A stretch of 64,000 nucleotides of DNA from Saccharomyces uvarum. Lineage: Eukaryota > Ascomycota > Saccharomycetes > Saccharomycetales > Saccharomycetaceae. How positions within the stretch are numbered: the first letter of the stretch is position 1; each line of letters starts with the position of its first letter. A model generated the notes under the pieces. The model saw only the letters and a list, made by a program, of their open reading frames with translations. It ran no database searches and was not told the DNA's origin. The DNA lies in assembly GCA_947243795.1 (NCBI GenBank), contig OX365938.1, forward strand, positions 579,463-643,462, in the 5' to 3' direction. Shown piece after piece: positions 32,603 to 41,691 of this stretch. The position numbers and the translations under genes are program-made.

Positions 32603-35600
32603 ATGCCTGAAATCTCCGTTCAAAATCCGCTAAGGCTCTCTGAAAACGGGAATGCTCGTTCTATGTTTCTGTCTACATCACAACCACAACGTCCATCTAC
32701 TGCTTCATCTTTCCCTATGTCTGTGCACAATGCGGCTAGGTTGGACTTAACAAATTTTCAGGTACTGAATTCATCTGTTAAAAGACAGAATTCAAATTCA
32801 ATGAATGAAGATATAAATAGCAGTAAGAGGCGAATAAGTAGATCCAATTTTTTAGATATTGAATACACCAATAATGCTAGCTCTCAATCGGAAAAGACTA
32901 CACTTTATCACTCAAGACCAAATCCTTCCGTCAGGTATTTGGGTAGTCCAAAACGGGCCTTGCAGAGAGAAAATTCTGTTGAAGTCACGCCATCCTCCCC
33001 TTTGATATCGAAGCCCGCTAGTCACACTGGGAAACATATTGCATACGACAAATATACCACAGGAATACCGGTCAAATCACCGAACATTTCAAGTAGCAAC
33101 AGCCTACTTAACATGTCAAAAAGTTCGTTAGCCTACGTGGATGCAGAACCAGACGGACAGTCCAGTAATGAAATTATTGAGAATTTCCAGCATAAAAAAA
33201 TTGAAAGCGATGATATTCATAATGAAGATGGCGATGGCGATGCGGATCCTAATGATTTAAGTAATAGTGAAAACAACAACAACTATAATAATAATAATAA
33301 TAATAATAATATCAACAATAATAATAACAACAATACTAACAATAATAATATTAATAATAATGAAGATGATGATAATAACGAACGGGAAGAAAGTAACGTC
33401 TACAGGCCCGCAAATAACAAGAAATCAAGCATCGCTTTAATCCAAAAATTACAAGAACTATACAAAGTCATAGTTAAGCAAGAAATTGAGTTACAAGAGC
33501 GGTGTTCGCAGCTGACGAATTCTCAAACCACTGAATTGAAGAGTCTATGGACTATCTACAGGATCAATACCGAACTGGTTAACAACTACGTTACGTTTAT
33601 CACTACCGCCTTATTGCCGTCTCAACCACCACATGACTTGGTCATTGGCCAAGAGATCGTCGAAATATATAGAATTGAAAGAAGGCTATGGGTTTACGGT
33701 ACAATAACCTTTTTAGACGTTCTTAAGAACTTCTCCAATTTCATGGACCCCGAAGTTTGCTGCCAATTTATTACTCATGTATTTGTTTCATTATCAACCA
33801 TGATCTCTGATATACCATCCAAATATTCAATCACTTGGTTACAAAGATTAGGCGACTTATCAAGAATGGCTATAGCATTATATCCCTCAAGTTTCATCGA
33901 TTGGAAGTTAAGTGCGGAGCATTGGTATACTGAAGCAATGAAATACATTTATAATCATGGCAAGCTTTATTATCATATGTCCACAGTGCAGCAAAACACC
34001 TTGGAAGCCTTTGTGAATTTAGGGAAAAGTGTTTTTTGTCAGGAAACGTTTACTCCATCTCCGCAGTATATGCAATTGGTCATCGATAATATTTATCAAA
34101 GAGCGTTTGTCGAAAGAAATAATGGCAACCTTAGAAACTCGTTATTGATTGAATATCTGAAACATAGTGAAGCCATGCTATTGCCCAGTTTTTTAGAAAG
34201 TCCGGACTTGCAGAATGTTGTATTGTCCTACTTTGTTGAGAAATTTGGTATAGACGCAAATGGTTGCAATATATTCAACCCAGAGGATATGTTTATTCAA
34301 AATCCTGACTTCTTCAAATATTTCTTCAGACATGCTCCATCTTTTGCACAATCTCATATTTTACAAATCGTTGGATTCGGAGAGCCAAAGAATCCATTTG
34401 CCATTCTGTTCGAATTGCCCAAATACTTGAAGGAGAGAAAGGATAAGAAGGAGCGTAAAAAGTCGTCTAATAACGATTCTTCAATAACGGAAAGCTCGAC
34501 AAGTAATAGCCGAAATGACAATGATGACAATGATGAAATAATGAGTTCCACCACATCCATATCTGAACGTGATTCTCTCATAGAATTTTTCAATGATATT
34601 GACACTTTACGACGTCCAATAGTCTCTTCCATGTTAACAAATGAAGCTTGGTTGGAATCTTTAAAGTTTTCGAACATGACTTCGTTAAAGTGCGGTATGA
34701 TAGTGCTTAGGAAGTTCCTTCATGGCCCTTTGGGTATCGCATTACCTCATTTTTTACCATGGATTTATTTTATTATTTCAATTTGCTTGAAAAGTGGTCA
34801 ATTGAGTGATCCGATTAGCAAAGAATTTTGGATAGTCATCGTCAAGAGGATATTCCCCTGGGATACAATGGTTACTTTCATGAATATTTTAATAGCATGT
34901 GTGTTGGACAATGAAGCCTCCAATCCAATTATTGGAAGCTTATGCAATGAATATAGCGATTTGAATCTAGCTGAACTATTGGATGTTTTCAAAGAGAAGG
35001 AAGAACTGCCTGAAATTTGGCGTTGCTGGGGTACATTATGGTTTGACACCATCTGCCAAAAGAACACAAATTCAATCAGTGGTGACGATGATTTTGAGGA
35101 GGTAGGTATCAAAGATTATATGGCATTGGATTCACCAACTGATGGAATAATATTTGATGTGAATGATGAAAACGGTGAGAAATTCTGGAAAAGGGCATGT
35201 AGAACCATTTTTCTTTTCAGAGAGTTATCGAGAAGTTTCCAAATAGGAGTAATAATCAACAATGAATTGTCGATAAACCGTTCATCACTGCAAAGCAATA
35301 ATGCACTGGTAAATTTGTCATACAAACTCGAGCCATTGAGTACCTTAGGAAGTAGTGTTCCAACATTAAATACGCTGGAAGGTATTATTGATGTCTTTGA
35401 AACAAGAAGCGAGAGCAATATTGATTTGCACGCTGTGCCGGAACTGAGTGTCATTAAGGGCGGAAGTATTTTCAACTATACTGGCTACAAAAAGCTTTGT
35501 CCTAATTACACATGTTTCGATAAGAACGGGGAATTTTTAAGTGCCTCTCTTTATACCTCGTGGTATGTTCCAAACGGCAGTAACAATCCAGAGACTGACA

Positions 35601-36199
35601 TAAATAACAGCTGTGAAAAGGAGAACAAGGGCCTGTTCCTGGAGTGTTTGAAGTCTGATGACCGGGAAATTGACTTGAATACCACGTACTTCGTCTTTGA
35701 TGCAACATCATGGTTGAGGCACTCAGCACGCATATTCAAGTTAGCACAAAATAGGCTATTGAAATTTGCTATCTGCTTAACAACATTCCAAGAATTAAGA
35801 TTTCTACGTAAGTCAAAGGATGAAAACGTTATGGAAGCAGCCACAAGGGGTATCATAACCATTAGACAACTTTACTACGAGAACAAAGTACTACCTTTAA
35901 GGTTCACGGGTAATGTCGCAACGCATATCGAAGAGAACTTAGAGTTCGAAGAGCAGATAACATGGAGAACACATGTCGACGAGTTTGTGATCGAATCCAT
36001 AATGAAAGCACAAGAAAAGCTAGAGAACGCAAACCAAGCGCCCGTCTCCCCTGACCGCTTCAACTATGTGATCTTGATATCGGATGACGATACTATGAAG
36101 AAAAAAGCAGAAGAAAAAAAAATAAAAACACTAAGCACGAGATTTGTGTTTTCTTTATGCACAAAACTTGGCGAGCAGCGCCGCTTATGCACAGACTGA
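32603..36199 (+). CDS. ESL2: Est1-like PIN-domain protein Esl2
   Basis: Homolog of Est1/SMG6 with TPR/14-3-3-like helical repeats and a C-terminal PIN domain; cerevisiae Esl2 and its paralog Esl1 associate with the Hex3-Slx8 network. The protein has 1198 residues (1195 in cerevisiae). Residues 1-280 are disordered; residues ~223-262 are a poly-Asn tract coded by AAT/AAC (33273-33362), followed by an acidic run. The helical Est1 domain spans about 285-750. The PIN domain starts near 1029 (FVFDATSWLRH) and includes ISDDDTMKKKA. ESL1 is the alternative paralog; synteny favours ESL2. Confidence 0.93.
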   Translation: MPEISVQNPLRLSENGNARSMFLSTSQPQRPSTASSFPMSVHNAARLDLTNFQVLNSSVKRQNSNSMNEDINSSKRRISRSNFLDIEYTNNASSQSEKTTLYHSRPNPSVRYLGSPKRALQRENSVEVTPSSPLISKPASHTGKHIAYDKYTTGIPVKSPNISSSNSLLNMSKSSLAYVDAEPDGQSSNEIIENFQHKKIESDDIHNEDGDGDADPNDLSNSENNNNYNNNNNNNNINNNNNNNTNNNNINNNEDDDNNEREESNVYRPANNKKSSIALIQKLQELYKVIVKQEIELQERCSQLTNSQTTELKSLWTIYRINTELVNNYVTFITTALLPSQPPHDLVIGQEIVEIYRIERRLWVYGTITFLDVLKNFSNFMDPEVCCQFITHVFVSLSTMISDIPSKYSITWLQRLGDLSRMAIALYPSSFIDWKLSAEHWYTEAMKYIYNHGKLYYHMSTVQQNTLEAFVNLGKSVFCQETFTPSPQYMQLVIDNIYQRAFVERNNGNLRNSLLIEYLKHSEAMLLPSFLESPDLQNVVLSYFVEKFGIDANGCNIFNPEDMFIQNPDFFKYFFRHAPSFAQSHILQIVGFGEPKNPFAILFELPKYLKERKDKKERKKSSNNDSSITESSTSNSRNDNDDNDEIMSSTTSISERDSLIEFFNDIDTLRRPIVSSMLTNEAWLESLKFSNMTSLKCGMIVLRKFLHGPLGIALPHFLPWIYFIISICLKSGQLSDPISKEFWIVIVKRIFPWDTMVTFMNILIACVLDNEASNPIIGSLCNEYSDLNLAELLDVFKEKEELPEIWRCWGTLWFDTICQKNTNSISGDDDFEEVGIKDYMALDSPTDGIIFDVNDENGEKFWKRACRTIFLFRELSRSFQIGVIINNELSINRSSLQSNNALVNLSYKLEPLSTLGSSVPTLNTLEGIIDVFETRSESNIDLHAVPELSVIKGGSIFNYTGYKKLCPNYTCFDKNGEFLSASLYTSWYVPNGSNNPETDINNSCEKENKGLFLECLKSDDREIDLNTTYFVFDATSWLRHSARIFKLAQNRLLKFAICLTTFQELRFLRKSKDENVMEAATRGIITIRQLYYENKVLPLRFTGNVATHIEENLEFEEQITWRTHVDEFVIESIMKAQEKLENANQAPVSPDRFNYVILISDDDTMKKKAEEKKIKTLSTRFVFSLCTKLGEQRRLCTD
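33273..33362 (+). repeat. AAT/AAC microsatellite encoding poly-Asn in ESL2
   Basis: About 30 codons almost all AAT or AAC with rare ATC/ATT/ACT/TAT interruptions. The interruptions imply an old, decaying tract. Confidence 0.85.
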
Positions 36200-36335
36200 C
36201 CTTGCACAAAACCGTGTACAGCTACGGTCATAATAATAATAAATTTATTTTTAATATACTTTCTATACGCATATAATCAACTGATGTTTACAATTTTACT
36301 AGCGTTTTCGTTTGAGCAAGCCTCACCGAGCCTCT

Positions 36336-36393
36336 GTCGGAACAGATCGGAATACCCCCACAGTTCCGTCGGAACAGGTCGGAACAGGTCGGG
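36336..36393 (+). repeat. GTCGGAACAG decamer repeats upstream of PCK1
   Basis: Exact or near copies of GTCGGAACAG at 36336, 36346 (ATCGGAATAC variant), 36368 and 36378, with a further GTCGG at 36388, so that CGG triplets recur every 10 bp on the same face of the helix. No known binding site of this exact form comes to mind. Confidence 0.75.
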
Positions 36394-36399
36394 ATCACA

Positions 36400-36411
36400 A
36401 CGGATGAATGG
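36400..36411 (+). promoter_or_regulatory. CSRE-like element of PCK1
   Basis: ACGGATGAATGG matches the carbon-source-responsive element consensus YCGGAYRRAWGG at 11 of 12 positions. Expected to bind Cat8/Sip4. Confidence 0.65.
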
Positions 36412-36480
36412 AGATCTCACTTTCCCGATTTGGCAACTGGCCGTTTCTTTTTTTGTGTCACAATAGGGAATACAGAGCTT

Positions 36481-36492
36481 CCTTTCATCCGG
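36481..36492 (-). promoter_or_regulatory. CSRE element of PCK1, perfect consensus
   Basis: The minus strand reads CCGGATGAAAGG, a 12/12 match to YCGGAYRRAWGG. It lies about 480 bp before the ATG, and two CSREs are known in the cerevisiae PCK1 promoter. Confidence 0.75.
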
Positions 36493-36736
36493 CACGGCTG
36501 TGCTGAACATATCGGCAAAGCTCCGGGTATTTGAGCTGTGCAAGGCAAATGTGCTGGCTGGACGAACAAGCGGTAGGTTGTTATAGCATTATGGGTAGGC
36601 GGATAAAGGGCCCAAACAAGATAGTAACATTCAGACGCGTCTGGTTGGGCAAGCCGTCACTTTTTGTGCATTAAGTAATCCCTAACTGAGGGATTGCAGT
36701 TCTAAACAGATTATAGAAGACCACAAAAAAAAAAGG

Positions 36737-36744
36737 TATATAAA
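36737..36744 (+). promoter_or_regulatory. PCK1 TATA box
   Basis: TATATAAA, a consensus TATA element directly after a poly-A tract and about 227 bp upstream of the ATG, implying a long 5' leader. Confidence 0.7.
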
Positions 36745-36970
36745 GACAACAAAGTCTCGGTAAATTCTAAGGAAGTTCTTCTTGTATCCATTATTAATTC
36801 ATTACTTGTTTTCTTATACTCGATAATAATAATCAACACCAAACAAACAACAATTTTAAGGGATTCATCTACCGATTTCTCTTTTTCAGTTTAAATAATA
36901 ACCATATTCTTTTAACTCAAAAAAAAATATTAAAAATTCACTCAACCAATAATTCCATAAAATAACAAAT

Positions 36971-38617
36971 ATGTCTCCATCTAAAATGAATGCTGTAGCA
37001 GGAACTACTTCAGAAGTCGAACAAAAAATCAGACAAGAATTGGCGCTTAGTGATGAAGTTACCACTATCAGACGTAACGCCCCAGCCGCTGTCTTGTATG
37101 AGGACGGTTTGAAAGAGAACAAAACCGTAATCTCATCAAGTGGTGCACTTATTGCTTACTCTGGTGTGAAGACCGGTAGGTCTCCGAAGGACAAGCGTAT
37201 CGTCGAAGAACCCACATCAAAAGATGAAATCTGGTGGGGCCCCGTCAATAAGCCTTGTTCTGAAAGAACCTGGTCTATTAACAGGGAAAGAGCTGCTGAT
37301 TACTTGAGAACAAGAGATCATATCTATATAGTTGATGCCTTTGCCGGCTGGGATCCAAAGTACAGAATTAAAGTCCGTGTTGTTTGTGCAAGAGCTTACC
37401 ACGCTTTATTCATGACAAATATGCTTATCAGACCTACTGAAGAAGAATTGGCTCATTTTGGTGAACCTGATTTCACCGTTTGGAATGCTGGCCAATTTCC
37501 AGCTAACTTACACACTCAAGATATGTCTTCAAAGAGTACCATAGAAATCAACTTCAAGGCAATGGAGATGATTATTTTAGGTACTGAATATGCAGGTGAA
37601 ATGAAGAAAGGTATTTTCACTGTGATGTTTTATTTGATGCCTGTACACCATAACATTTTGACTCTACACTCTTCCGCCAACCAAGGTATTAAAAACGGCG
37701 ACGTCACTCTATTCTTTGGTTTGAGTGGTACTGGTAAAACCACTTTATCTGCAGACCCACACAGATTATTGATTGGTGATGATGAGCACTGCTGGTCTGA
37801 TAACGGTGTCTTCAATATTGAGGGTGGTTGTTATGCCAAATGTATCAACCTATCTGCTGAAAAGGAGCCTGAAATTTTTGATGCTATTAGATTCGGTGCC
37901 GTACTGGAAAATGTTAAGTACGATGAGAAATCTCATGTTGTTGACTACGATGATTCATCAATTACTGAAAATACTAGATGTGCGTACCCAATTGATTACA
38001 TTCCAAGTGCTAAGATTCCATGTTTGGCCGATTCCCATCCAAAAAACATCATCCTATTAACTTGTGACGCTTCCGGTGTTTTACCACCCGTTTCTAAATT
38101 GACTCCTGAACAAGTCATGTATCATTTCATCTCTGGTTACACCTCTAAAATGGCAGGAACTGAGCAGGGTGTCACTGAACCTGAACCAACATTTTCTTCC
38201 TGTTTCGGCCAACCCTTCTTAGCTTTGCACCCTATCAGATACGCTACCATGTTAGCCACTAAAATGTCTCAACATAGAGCAAATGCTTATTTAATAAACA
38301 CCGGCTGGACTGGTTCCTCTTATGTATCTGGTGGTAGCCGTTGTGCATTGAAATACACAAGAGCCATCCTAGATTCAATTCATGATGGTTCGCTGGCTAA
38401 GGCGTCATATGAATCTTTACCAATTTTCAACCTACAAGTGCCTACCAAGGTCAGTGGTGTTCCAACTGAACTTTTGAATCCAGCTAAAAACTGGTCTCAA
38501 GGTGAAGCCAAATATAAAGGCGCTGTTACCAACTTGGCTAATTTGTTCGTTGAAAACTTTAAGATTTATCAAGACAGAGCTACTCCAGATGTATTAGCGG
38601 CCGGCCCTCAATTTTAA
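36971..38617 (+). CDS. PCK1: Phosphoenolpyruvate carboxykinase (ATP)
   Basis: Catalyses oxaloacetate + ATP to PEP + CO2 + ADP, the committing cytosolic step of gluconeogenesis. The 548 residues carry YSGVKTGRSPKDKRIV (substrate site), the kinase-1a P-loop GLSGTGKTT (~250) and the downstream metal-binding kinase-2 region. The protein ends ...AAGPQF, one residue shorter than cerevisiae, which as I recall ends in a further Glu. The near-identity of the enzyme with only scattered substitutions (for example HRANAY, GGSRCALKY) supports a sister Saccharomyces species. Confidence 0.98.
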   Translation: MSPSKMNAVAGTTSEVEQKIRQELALSDEVTTIRRNAPAAVLYEDGLKENKTVISSSGALIAYSGVKTGRSPKDKRIVEEPTSKDEIWWGPVNKPCSERTWSINRERAADYLRTRDHIYIVDAFAGWDPKYRIKVRVVCARAYHALFMTNMLIRPTEEELAHFGEPDFTVWNAGQFPANLHTQDMSSKSTIEINFKAMEMIILGTEYAGEMKKGIFTVMFYLMPVHHNILTLHSSANQGIKNGDVTLFFGLSGTGKTTLSADPHRLLIGDDEHCWSDNGVFNIEGGCYAKCINLSAEKEPEIFDAIRFGAVLENVKYDEKSHVVDYDDSSITENTRCAYPIDYIPSAKIPCLADSHPKNIILLTCDASGVLPPVSKLTPEQVMYHFISGYTSKMAGTEQGVTEPEPTFSSCFGQPFLALHPIRYATMLATKMSQHRANAYLINTGWTGSSYVSGGSRCALKYTRAILDSIHDGSLAKASYESLPIFNLQVPTKVSGVPTELLNPAKNWSQGEAKYKGAVTNLANLFVENFKIYQDRATPDVLAAGPQF

Positions 38618-38870
38618 GTCACTCTTATAACCTACCCGCCGATATCAATAACAAACCAACAAAATGATATTTCAATAATATTCAATTCCTTTAAACCTAT
38701 ATTTTTCTCCTGTTATTAAGTTTTTGAAAATCTGAATCTGACGAGTTAAGTATTATTATAAATATTCAACAAATATATATATATATATATTTTTATTTCT
38801 CTATGTGATTTAACAATCATATGGATATACACATAAACATAATTAAACATAATTCAAGAGTACAATGCAA

Positions 38871-41039
38871 TTAACAACACTCTTCCTTATAATCTTCTTC
38901 ATCGACTCTTTCATAAAATAAAACGTATACTTCGCTGCTAGAGAGTTCTGTCCTCCCAGTTTCAAAGTCATCACGATCCTTATGATGTTGTTTGATAACA
39001 TCATCATCAAACGTTACCCAAACCTGTCTATTTAGTCCGATTTCATGGCTTTTTTCTTTATTTACTACAGAAGTATAATGCCCATTAATAAGGTTTCCTG
39101 AATGATTTACTGTTGCGTACAGCTTATACCGAGCGACCTTATTATTTTTCAAAATAATATTCAATATCAAGGGATATGTTATTACCGTGTTATTTTTTTT
39201 CGTTAAATCATAGTAAAATCTTGATAAATGGATGACTAGTACCGGAGGCAAAACAATGAAATCTAAACTCTTTATAGTGGTCAGCTTTTTAGATTTCCAC
39301 TTTTTTGAGTTCTTTGTTGCATCATCATTTTTATGACGGTGATGATGGTGGTGATGGCGATGATGGGGGGATTTGGATCTTGATCTAGAATGCAAATTGA
39401 ATAGTATTGATCTTTTCTTCGGGCTGAGATTTTCATCCATTTTCCACTTGTAATCAGTACTTCTACACTTGGGGCAGTCCCAAGCATTATCATCAGACAA
39501 TTCTTCATCACTTGTAAAAAAGTTTATACAATCCTCCAATTTTATTTTTTTGGATTTACTTGTAAAACTATACAAAGAGGCTTTTGGAATTGCAAGCGAC
39601 AAAACATAAAAGGTAGAATAACTGTAGGAAGAGTTGCCACAGCGTTGACATTTTAGTATATTCTCCGTCTGTCCTTGAAATATATGATCGATTGGAGATA
39701 ACCCGTCTGAAAGAACAGTTCCTTCATACCATTTTTGGTATTTGGATGGGTTAACCTGCAAAGCAGTTGCATCATATGGAATTAGATCAGAGTAATACTT
39801 AGTCACGTTGTCATTCGAAAGCTCTTCATGAATTCGTGCCAGAATGATCATCAAAAATTCCTGTGTATCCTGTTGATCATCTGGGATGTTCAAGTCAGGT
39901 CTTAGTTTTTTACACACTTTTAAAAATCCGTTGGGTATAATTGACCTTCCACCACTTAGGTACATTTTCTTAAATAGAACGTAAATTGAGTGAGATAGTT
40001 GGATTCCCTTTGGGTATTTTTCATTCTCCAGGAATAGTTTGTATTTCTTCGCTAGAAACAAATCGCGAAACAAAGTAGTGCCAAACAGACACTGTACCAT
40101 GCTGTTAATGTAGCATGTATTGCATGGATTTCGCAGGCCCGTTATGGATAATTCAGAAAGCAGGTTGTCTGAATTTTCGATTACCGGCAGCTTGAAAGTT
40201 TTGGAGGTGGAAGCGCTTACGGTTTCTTCTTCTTCTTGCTGCTCTTTCGACTTTAACATAGAAGAGGAATCCTGGCTAGGCTCCTCAAACTGTAACAAAG
40301 CGTCCAAGGAGTCCCCAGTGGAAGCTGCTGCTGGACTAGATAGAGTTTTAAATAAAGAGTCCTTTCCAGTATCTAACCGTAAGTACGAGGGCATAGATAA
40401 GAGCTCTGTACTTGTACTATCTCTACCCTCTGTATCAGTTTCTTGTTCAAGCTCATTGCTGAATTTCAATTCATTTTTTTCTTTAGCCAAGTCCTTCATC
40501 AAAGTAAAATATATTGGCTTTGACATTTCTATGGGCATTTCCCGTATTGGAACGTCTAGTTGGTTATGTATCGATAAAGAAGCCATGTAAACAGGTAGCG
40601 GTCGTAGGGGCAACGAGTACGCCCTTTTTCTTTTCATGGTCCTGGAAATTCGTTTTGAGTCAGATAAACATTGATCAACAATTATAGTACTTTCATCCTT
40701 CACCAATTTTAAGACATAGCTCATTCCCTGTTCGTCTTGGTACTTATTTTTCAGCTTTGCATAACTGCTATAAACATTGTTTCTTGTTTGGAATTGTAAA
40801 GACTGTGGAATAACAAGATACAGGTAGTAGCCACCAACAATGAAGGCCGTTAGTGCATCCTTTTCTTGATTGTTTTTCAAGTCCCTTACGTAGATATCAA
40901 ACAGATAAGCGGCATGCTCCAACAACTTTTTTAGCTTCTTTAGTCGCAACTGCGAATAGAAGCATTTGATATCAACGTCATATACTTCCCGAACTAGACT
41001 TAAAATCTGATTTGGGTTTAGAAACATTATCTTCAACAT
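38871..41039 (-). CDS. UBP11: Ubiquitin-specific protease Ubp11
   Basis: Cysteine-type deubiquitinase (USP family), 722 residues. The Cys box GLRNPCNTCYINSMVQCLFG is near residue 305 (nucleophile in NTCY) and the His box LINGHYTSVV near 650, with the conserved WVTFDDD following. A zinc-binding CxxC pair (LKCQRCGNS and WDCPKCRS) is present in the fingers. A His-rich insert (HHRHHHHHHRHK, ~545) sits in the catalytic domain. The N-terminal 290 residues are variable. Ubp7 is the paralog; position next to PCK1 and BAS1 identifies UBP11. Confidence 0.94.
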   Translation of the reverse strand: MLKIMFLNPNQILSLVREVYDVDIKCFYSQLRLKKLKKLLEHAAYLFDIYVRDLKNNQEKDALTAFIVGGYYLYLVIPQSLQFQTRNNVYSSYAKLKNKYQDEQGMSYVLKLVKDESTIIVDQCLSDSKRISRTMKRKRAYSLPLRPLPVYMASLSIHNQLDVPIREMPIEMSKPIYFTLMKDLAKEKNELKFSNELEQETDTEGRDSTSTELLSMPSYLRLDTGKDSLFKTLSSPAAASTGDSLDALLQFEEPSQDSSSMLKSKEQQEEEETVSASTSKTFKLPVIENSDNLLSELSITGLRNPCNTCYINSMVQCLFGTTLFRDLFLAKKYKLFLENEKYPKGIQLSHSIYVLFKKMYLSGGRSIIPNGFLKVCKKLRPDLNIPDDQQDTQEFLMIILARIHEELSNDNVTKYYSDLIPYDATALQVNPSKYQKWYEGTVLSDGLSPIDHIFQGQTENILKCQRCGNSSYSYSTFYVLSLAIPKASLYSFTSKSKKIKLEDCINFFTSDEELSDDNAWDCPKCRSTDYKWKMDENLSPKKRSILFNLHSRSRSKSPHHRHHHHHHRHKNDDATKNSKKWKSKKLTTIKSLDFIVLPPVLVIHLSRFYYDLTKKNNTVITYPLILNIILKNNKVARYKLYATVNHSGNLINGHYTSVVNKEKSHEIGLNRQVWVTFDDDVIKQHHKDRDDFETGRTELSSSEVYVLFYERVDEEDYKEECC

Positions 41040-41691
41040 AATCTAGCTTTCACCGCAGGAAAACAAAGAATGCGTCGATAATAGAGCAAAAATGGACCAA
41101 CAAAGGAGCCGCAAAGGCAACAATCAACAACAGCAGTGCCTTGGTACTTGAGATCACCAGGATGATTACTTAATGCAGGATCTGGAATAGCTTTAATCAC
41201 TTCCTCGAAGAAATGTTAAACCCTTTTTTTGCACTCCGGAAAAACTTTAAAGATGTGGGGAAATCATGTTTAACGAAGTATGCCGGAGAAACTGCATTTT
41301 TTTTCTTTTTTTCTTTTTTTCTGTCCGAACAATGCGATGAGCCAGACGAAAAATAATAAAAAAAAGTGAGTAATTAGTTGTGCTAGAATATAGAGAAAAA
41401 AGGGACAAGTTGTACAACAAAGCTACAGATAAGAATAGAGTATACATAATTGATTAGCTATTTCCAGGAATAACAGAAAATTGCTTTATTGGTTTGCTTT
41501 AGACAGTAAGTATTCATTATTCGTGCTTAATTATTTCCTTTCTGATTTATCTGTTTACTAGCTTTGCCCATTGGACGCCTCTCTGCAATCATTCTGTTCC
41601 TCAGCGGAGAAAACAAAGGTTAACTTTGTATACGACCTTTATTTAATATATTACTCAATTCTTTTACCAACGATTTATTTGCTATCAATAA
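41040..41691. promoter_or_regulatory. Divergent UBP11/BAS1 promoter region
   Basis: 652 bp, AT-rich, with T-rich tracts (41297-41320). I see no gene and no strong consensus site. Confidence 0.5.

Larger units (their letters stand above)
36200..36970. promoter_or_regulatory. PCK1 upstream regulatory region
   Basis: 771 bp with the ESL2 3' end and a rich PCK1 promoter: a 10-bp GTCGGAACAG tandem motif (36336-36393), two carbon-source-responsive elements (see separate entries), a TATA box at 36737-36744 and a long A-rich leader. This is the layout expected of a glucose-repressed, Cat8/Sip4-activated gluconeogenic gene. Confidence 0.7.
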
